NCBI RefSeq assembly: GCF_018595675.2
Contig: NZ_CP092333.1
Span: forward strand, 4,426,001-4,490,000
Source: Flavihumibacter fluvii
Lineage (GTDB): Bacteria > Bacteroidota > Bacteroidia > Chitinophagales > Chitinophagaceae
DNA: 64,000 nt
Direction: 5' to 3'
Positions within the stretch are counted from its first letter, which is position 1. The number at the start of each line of letters is the position of its first letter. Both the position numbers and the translations under genes were made by a program. Positions 60,501 through 64,000 of this stretch are shown one piece after another. The notes beneath the pieces were generated by a model. The model worked only from the letters and a program-made list of their open reading frames with translations. It did no database searches and was not told the DNA's origin.

Positions 60501-61801
60501 ACACGTTTAATGTCTGCTCCAAGAGCAATAAGGCGCTGGTCAATATACTGGTATCCACGGTCGATCTGTTCAATATTCTGGATTACGCTTTTCCCTTCAG
60601 CACTTAATGCGGCGATCAGCAGGGAAACACCAGCGCGGATATCCGGACTGCTCATCGTGATGCCACGCAACTTTTGTTCACGGCCTAGTCCGATAACTGC
60701 TGCACGATGTGGATCACAAAGTATGATCTGTGCACCCATGTCGATCAGTTTGTCAACAAAAAACAACCTGCTTTCAAACATCTTCTGGTGGATCAATACA
60801 GAACCCCTGGCTTGCGTTGCCACTACCAGTACAATACTTAGCAGGTCTGGTGTAAAGCCCGGCCATGGATGATCTGAGATGGTCATTACCGATCCATCCA
60901 GGAAAGTTTGTATCTCATATAATTCCTGTTCAGGCACAACGATATCATCGCCTTCTATATCAAGTTGGATACCTAATAACCTGAATTTTTCCGGGATGAT
61001 GCCCAGGTTTTCTACTCCGGCACCTTTGATGCGTATATGGCTTTGAGTCATCGCCGCAAGCCCGATAAAGGAGCCCACTTCAATCATATCGGGTAACATC
61101 CTGTGATCAGTGCCACCCATCTCCGCTACGCCTTCAATGGTGAGGAGGTTACTACCAATCCCACTGATCTTTGCACCCATCCTGTTCAGCATTTTACATA
61201 ACTGTTGCAGGTAAGGTTCACATGCTGCATTATAAATTACTGTTTCGCCTTTTGCCATTACGGCTGCCATTACAATATTGGCAGTTCCGGTTACTGAAGG
61301 CTCATCCAATAGCATATATGTGCCTTTCAGATTACTGGCATCAAGGTGAAAATAACCATCTTCCGGGTGATAGTTGAACTGGGCACCCAGTTTTTCAAAT
61401 CCAATGATATGTGTATCCAGCCGGCGCCGACCAATTTTATCGCCCCCTGGTTTTGGAATAAATGCTTTTTTGAAACGCGCAAGCAAGGGACCGGCGAACA
61501 TCACCGAGCCACGCAATTTTCCGCTTTTTTTCCGGAAGGCCTCGCTATGCAGGTAATCAATATTTACGTTATTGGCGGTGAAGGTTGCTGTATGCCGGTC
61601 TATACGTTCAATCACTACGCCCATGTCACCTAATAACTCAATCAGCAGGTTAACATCCAGGATGTCTGGTATATTGCTGATAGAGACCTTTTCTGCAGTT
61701 AGTAATACTGCACTAAGGATTTGCAGGGCTTCATTTTTTGCACCCTGTGGAATGATGGTGCCATTCAGTTTCTTGCCACCGGTTACTTCAAAACTGTTCA
61801 T
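60497..61801 (-). CDS. murA: UDP-N-acetylglucosamine 1-carboxyvinyltransferase
   Basis: The 434-residue enzyme transfers enolpyruvate from PEP to UDP-GlcNAc, the first step of peptidoglycan synthesis. K22 (QGAKNEAL) matches the catalytic Lys. The mobile active-site loop reads KPGGDKIGRRRLD with D121 where E. coli has Cys115; Asp at this site is known to give resistance to fosfomycin while keeping activity. The start at 61801 is preferred because the longer frame runs through the 7-bp repeat. It lies downstream of the DUF4290 gene and overlaps gmk by four bases. Confidence 0.96.
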   Translation of the reverse strand: MNSFEVTGGKKLNGTIIPQGAKNEALQILSAVLLTAEKVSISNIPDILDVNLLIELLGDMGVVIERIDRHTATFTANNVNIDYLHSEAFRKKSGKLRGSVMFAGPLLARFKKAFIPKPGGDKIGRRRLDTHIIGFEKLGAQFNYHPEDGYFHLDASNLKGTYMLLDEPSVTGTANIVMAAVMAKGETVIYNAACEPYLQQLCKMLNRMGAKISGIGSNLLTIEGVAEMGGTDHRMLPDMIEVGSFIGLAAMTQSHIRIKGAGVENLGIIPEKFRLLGIQLDIEGDDIVVPEQELYEIQTFLDGSVMTISDHPWPGFTPDLLSIVLVVATQARGSVLIHQKMFESRLFFVDKLIDMGAQIILCDPHRAAVIGLGREQKLRGITMSSPDIRAGVSLLIAALSAEGKSVIQNIEQIDRGYQYIDQRLIALGADIKRV

Positions 61802-61806
61802 GGGGG

Positions 61807-61838
61807 AAATCGTGAATCGTGAATCGTGAATCGTAAGT
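61807..61838 (-). repeat. 7-bp repeat array directly before murA
   Basis: Three exact units (CGTGAAT on the plus strand, 61811-61831) and a CGTAAGT variant, ending about ten bases before the murA start. On the murA strand the units read ATTCACG. Confidence 0.85.
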
Positions 61839-61882
61839 TGTAAGAACTGAAACAATAAAACAGCAGGCTAAAAAATGTACCA

Positions 61883-61917
61883 CCGTTCACCGTTTATTGC
61901 TCACCATTTACCGTTCA
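61883..61917 (-). repeat. 7-bp repeat array supplying the DUF4290 stop codon
   Basis: Five units in 7-bp register (plus strand CCGTTCA, CCGTTTA, TTGCTCA, CCATTTA, CCGTTCA). The DUF4290 stop TGA (61917 to 61915) is part of the outermost unit. On the minus strand these read as GTGAACGG-type units, opposite in sense to the array before murA. Confidence 0.8.
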
Positions 61918-62652
61918 CTTAAATCTCTTCTTATTGAACTTATTATTACTTCTGTTACCGCCACTGTTCCGATCCATTCCACCACTGTTCCGATCCATTC
62001 CGCCTCTGTCGTTGCGGTCATTGCTCCTGTTACCACCGCCGCCGCTACGTTGCTGGAATTTTTGTGGACGTTTACCACTTCCACCACGAAAATCACGCTG
62101 GCCTTCATTTGGACGGAACGCTTTTACATAAGGTGTATTCGTAAATTCCAGTTCTCCGCCTGTAATACTTTTCAATTCTTGCTGGATGGCATCATCATGA
62201 ACGATTTCTTTATGCCAGTTGCTATAGGCCAGCTTCATATAATATGCAATGGCATTGGCAAATCCTTGTTTTTTCTCCGGATTTTCTTCCTTTAGCGCTT
62301 TCTGGATAACTACCTCTATATTCTTGCCTATATGTGAATAGCGGGGATAGCCCTTTGGATATTTCAATGGAGAAGGTTTTGCCTTCAGTGTCTCTTTTGT
62401 AGGTATTGGATAGGGTGATTCCACTTCCAGTTTAAAATCCGAAATCAAAAAAAGGTGGTCCCAGAGCATGTGCCGGAAATCTTCCACATTCTTAAGGTGT
62501 GGATTTAAAAACCCCATTAGTTCGATAACCGCCTTGGCATTTTTCTGCCGCTTTTCATCGTCTTCCAGCGACATCAGGTATTCGATCATCTTTTGGATAT
62601 GACGACCATACTCCCGCATCACGAGGTGATTTCTCGTAGTATTATATTCCAT
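61915..62652 (-). CDS. DUF4290 protein with Arg/Gly/Asn-rich tail
   Basis: The 245-residue protein has the helical DUF4290 domain (about 1-175: MEYNTTRNHLVMREYGRHIQ, LWDHLFLISDF, RYSHIGKNIE, KLAYSNWHKEIVHDD), conserved across Bacteroidota and often placed before murA, as here. The last 60 residues are a disordered RNA-binding-like tail (RDFRGGSGKRPQKFQQRSGGGG) with a tandem GGMDRNS repeat encoded by a 21-bp DNA duplication. Function of the domain is unknown; the tail suggests RNA or ribosome contact. Its stop lies in a 7-bp repeat unit. Confidence 0.9.
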   Translation of the reverse strand: MEYNTTRNHLVMREYGRHIQKMIEYLMSLEDDEKRQKNAKAVIELMGFLNPHLKNVEDFRHMLWDHLFLISDFKLEVESPYPIPTKETLKAKPSPLKYPKGYPRYSHIGKNIEVVIQKALKEENPEKKQGFANAIAYYMKLAYSNWHKEIVHDDAIQQELKSITGGELEFTNTPYVKAFRPNEGQRDFRGGSGKRPQKFQQRSGGGGNRSNDRNDRGGMDRNSGGMDRNSGGNRSNNKFNKKRFK

Positions 62653-62672
62653 TCAAACAATTTGTCTTATTG

Positions 62673-62680
62673 CAAATGTA
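62673..62680 (-). promoter_or_regulatory. -7 promoter box TACATTTG for the DUF4290-murA-gmk operon
   Basis: Exact TAnnTTTG on the minus strand, 20 bases before the start at 62652. No TTTG at ideal -33 spacing was found. Confidence 0.6.
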
Positions 62681-62735
62681 AGTGATGGCAATCAGGAAAA
62701 AGAACCAATTTGCAGCCATTGTTTAAATTACCGTC

Positions 62736-63869
62736 ATGATTACCCTGGCCTATAATATAGACCCACTACTGCAGGAACTCCCCAGGACAGCCGCCCAGTC
62801 CTTACTGGACGCGATACCGGACCTGGCGCTTAGCATCCCGGATTGCAGGCATTTAGCTATAACCCATGACGAAACACTTAATTTCGAAGCTGGAACAACT
62901 GATCCGCCGCTTGACCTGGCCAGGTTAAAAATTAAGGCCAGGTTCTGGGAAAATCCAGCTACCGCCCGTAAAAATGCCCTGGCCCGGGCTTTCCAGGCCA
63001 ACCAGGTCCGGCTCTGGTTTACTACCGATCCGGGGTCCGTATTACCAGGTCAACCCGTTAAAAGTCTCCTCTTGTCTTCGGCGAGATCATTATTGAGCCG
63101 GCAATACTATCCCCAAAAAAGGTTCAGCCAGCCTGGGGTACCAAACTGGACCCATGCCGCTGCTATAATTGTCCCCCACCACCACGACAGGGAGGCCCTC
63201 ATTTCGATATTTCCGCAACTGGAAAAAACAGTTAATGTGATCTATCCTGCATTGGAAGAACCCGTATTGCCTTTAAGCTGGGCTGAACAGGAACAATTGA
63301 AAATGCGCTATTCAGGCGGTCGCGATTTTTTCCTGTATGCCGGAGATCTTTCGGAATCCCAGGACCTGATCCACCTCCTGAAATCATATTCCCTCGTTAA
63401 AAAATGGCTGATGACGGGTATGCCACTGATAATGGCCGGTCCGGCAACAGACTGGACTGCCAGGCTTGAAAAAATGTTACTCACCTATAAATACAGGGTG
63501 GATGTTTCTGTATATCCGGACATTTCACAAACTGACCTGAAAGAGTTGGTTGCAGGGGCCTATGTACTGGTGAATCCGGGTTCTTCTACAACCGATGCTT
63601 TTGCATTGCAGTGGGCATTTTCTGCTGGTACGCCAGTTATTGCCAGCCAAAGTAAAGACATGAGTGAGTTCTGCAAGGAAGCCGCACAACTGAGTCCGGC
63701 AGGTGATACTGACCAGCTTGCGCATGCAATGATGATATTATATAAAGATGAATACCTGCGCAGTAACCTCATCACAAAAGGAAAGGAAAGGGCTGAATCG
63801 CTCAACCGCCTAAACACCCTGCAGCAATACAAAGCGGTGATAATGGGCCTTTTGCAGGAGAATAGCTAG
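62736..63869 (+). CDS. Glycosyltransferase (GT-B fold, GT1/GT4-like)
   Basis: The 377-residue protein shows a C-terminal GT-B nucleotide-sugar half: GRDFFLYAGDLSESQDLIHLLKSY (start of the donor domain), MPLIMAGPATDW, VSVYPDISQTDLKELVAGAYVLVNPGSSTTDAFALQWAFSAGTPVIAS (split over the family's E-x7-E region, where the first Glu is replaced by a Ser/Thr-rich segment) and a closing helix. The N-terminal half is divergent and carries no signal peptide. It is likely a cytoplasmic glycosyltransferase for surface glycans; donor and acceptor unknown. gldC follows 23 bases later. Confidence 0.8.
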   Translation: MITLAYNIDPLLQELPRTAAQSLLDAIPDLALSIPDCRHLAITHDETLNFEAGTTDPPLDLARLKIKARFWENPATARKNALARAFQANQVRLWFTTDPGSVLPGQPVKSLLLSSARSLLSRQYYPQKRFSQPGVPNWTHAAAIIVPHHHDREALISIFPQLEKTVNVIYPALEEPVLPLSWAEQEQLKMRYSGGRDFFLYAGDLSESQDLIHLLKSYSLVKKWLMTGMPLIMAGPATDWTARLEKMLLTYKYRVDVSVYPDISQTDLKELVAGAYVLVNPGSSTTDAFALQWAFSAGTPVIASQSKDMSEFCKEAAQLSPAGDTDQLAHAMMILYKDEYLRSNLITKGKERAESLNRLNTLQQYKAVIMGLLQENS

Positions 63870-63888
63870 TTTTGCATCCTTAAATTTG
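63867..63888 (+). promoter_or_regulatory. Two -7 promoter boxes before gldC
   Basis: TAGTTTTG (63867-63874, overlapping the stop of the glycosyltransferase) and TAAATTTG (63881-63888, four bases before the start) both match TAnnTTTG. The first would give a short leader of about ten bases; the second would be leaderless. Confidence 0.5.
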
Positions 63889-63892
63889 TATA

Positions 63893-64000
63893 ATGCAGGA
63901 ATCAACAATTACCATAGATGTTCAACTGGATCCTGATAAAGTGCCTTCCAAAATCAGTTGGAAAGCCAGTGGCAGCACTGTTGAAGAAGCGCAGCAGGCC
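63893..64000 (+). CDS. gldC: Gliding motility protein GldC, N-terminal part (runs off the window)
   Basis: The first 36 codons are present and open to the window end. The start MQESTITIDVQLDPDKVP and following KISWKAS resemble the GldC beginning (a short cytoplasmic protein of about 110 residues needed for efficient gliding in Flavobacterium). GldC supports type IX secretion and gliding machinery indirectly, consistent with the T9SS sorting domain at 50.2 kb. The call rests on a short segment. Confidence 0.7.
   Translation, partial: MQESTITIDVQLDPDKVPSKISWKASGSTVEEAQQA

Noticed and set aside
1-64000. tRNA, rRNA, transposase or integrase genes
   Set aside because: Read for these on both strands; none seen, although a tRNA scan program could not be run.

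Overview
The window is bacterial chromosome from the phylum Bacteroidota, most likely family Chitinophagaceae (inferred, no search run). The evidence is the Bacteroidota -7 promoter box TAnnTTTG in front of many genes, weak or absent Shine-Dalgarno sequences, a type IX secretion sorting domain, the start of gldC, and Bacteroidota-typical families (DUF4290, DUF4920, outer-membrane beta-barrel family, DUF1080, secreted GH43 and GHL10 enzymes). No rRNA, tRNA, CRISPR array, insertion sequence or prophage was recognised. Nearly all the DNA is coding, and genes occur in short operons on both strands.

Layout. 1-8.1 kb: secreted carbohydrate and lipid functions (partial GMC oxidoreductase, DoxX, GH43-F5/8C protein, SGNH hydrolase, ceramidase-like protein), a FabF-type ketosynthase, a DUF1080 protein and a HAD phosphatase. 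8.1-14.9 kb: the housekeeping operon rimP-nusA-infB behind a canonical promoter and a hairpin leader, then a SurA-like chaperone and a strong terminator. 14.9-24.2 kb: a very large soluble multi-PAS/GAF histidine kinase coupled to a NarL-type regulator, a uracil-DNA-glycosylase-like protein, MATE and AI-2E-family transporters and an L,D-transpeptidase. 24.2-32.3 kb: rpoN, a degenerate PAP2 protein, GHL10 hydrolase, MarR, radical SAM/SPASM enzyme, GH25 lysozyme and a helical unknown.

32.3-32.7 kb is a gene-free interval with three repeat copies, several hairpins and terminators on both strands. 32.7-46.4 kb holds an amidohydrolase, a triple-rhodanese protein, a 52-residue basic protein, TspO-like, vWA, dehydrogenase, an unknown protein preceded by an 11-bp tandem repeat, FMN reductase, PcrA/UvrD helicase, and a two-gene secreted operon whose second product has a clan-CD-peptidase-like C terminus. 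46.4-55.3 kb: outer-membrane beta-barrel protein, ECF sigma factor with a coupled membrane protein, a large SGNH/PPC/T9SS exoprotein and a GH18 chitinase. 55.3-64 kb: OmpA lipoprotein, acyltransferase, DUF4920, recA, CorC/HlyC protein, murA-gmk, DUF4290, a glycosyltransferase and the start of gldC.

Several intergenic joints carry short arrays of a 7-bp unit (GTGAANG / CNTTCAC and relatives). These arrays sit at gene ends, sometimes supply the stop codon, and at infB/surA form a long hairpin. The most unusual items are this repeat family, the structured interval at 32.3-32.7 kb, the 11-bp array at 38.96 kb, and the putative clan-CD peptidase at 43.4-45.6 kb.
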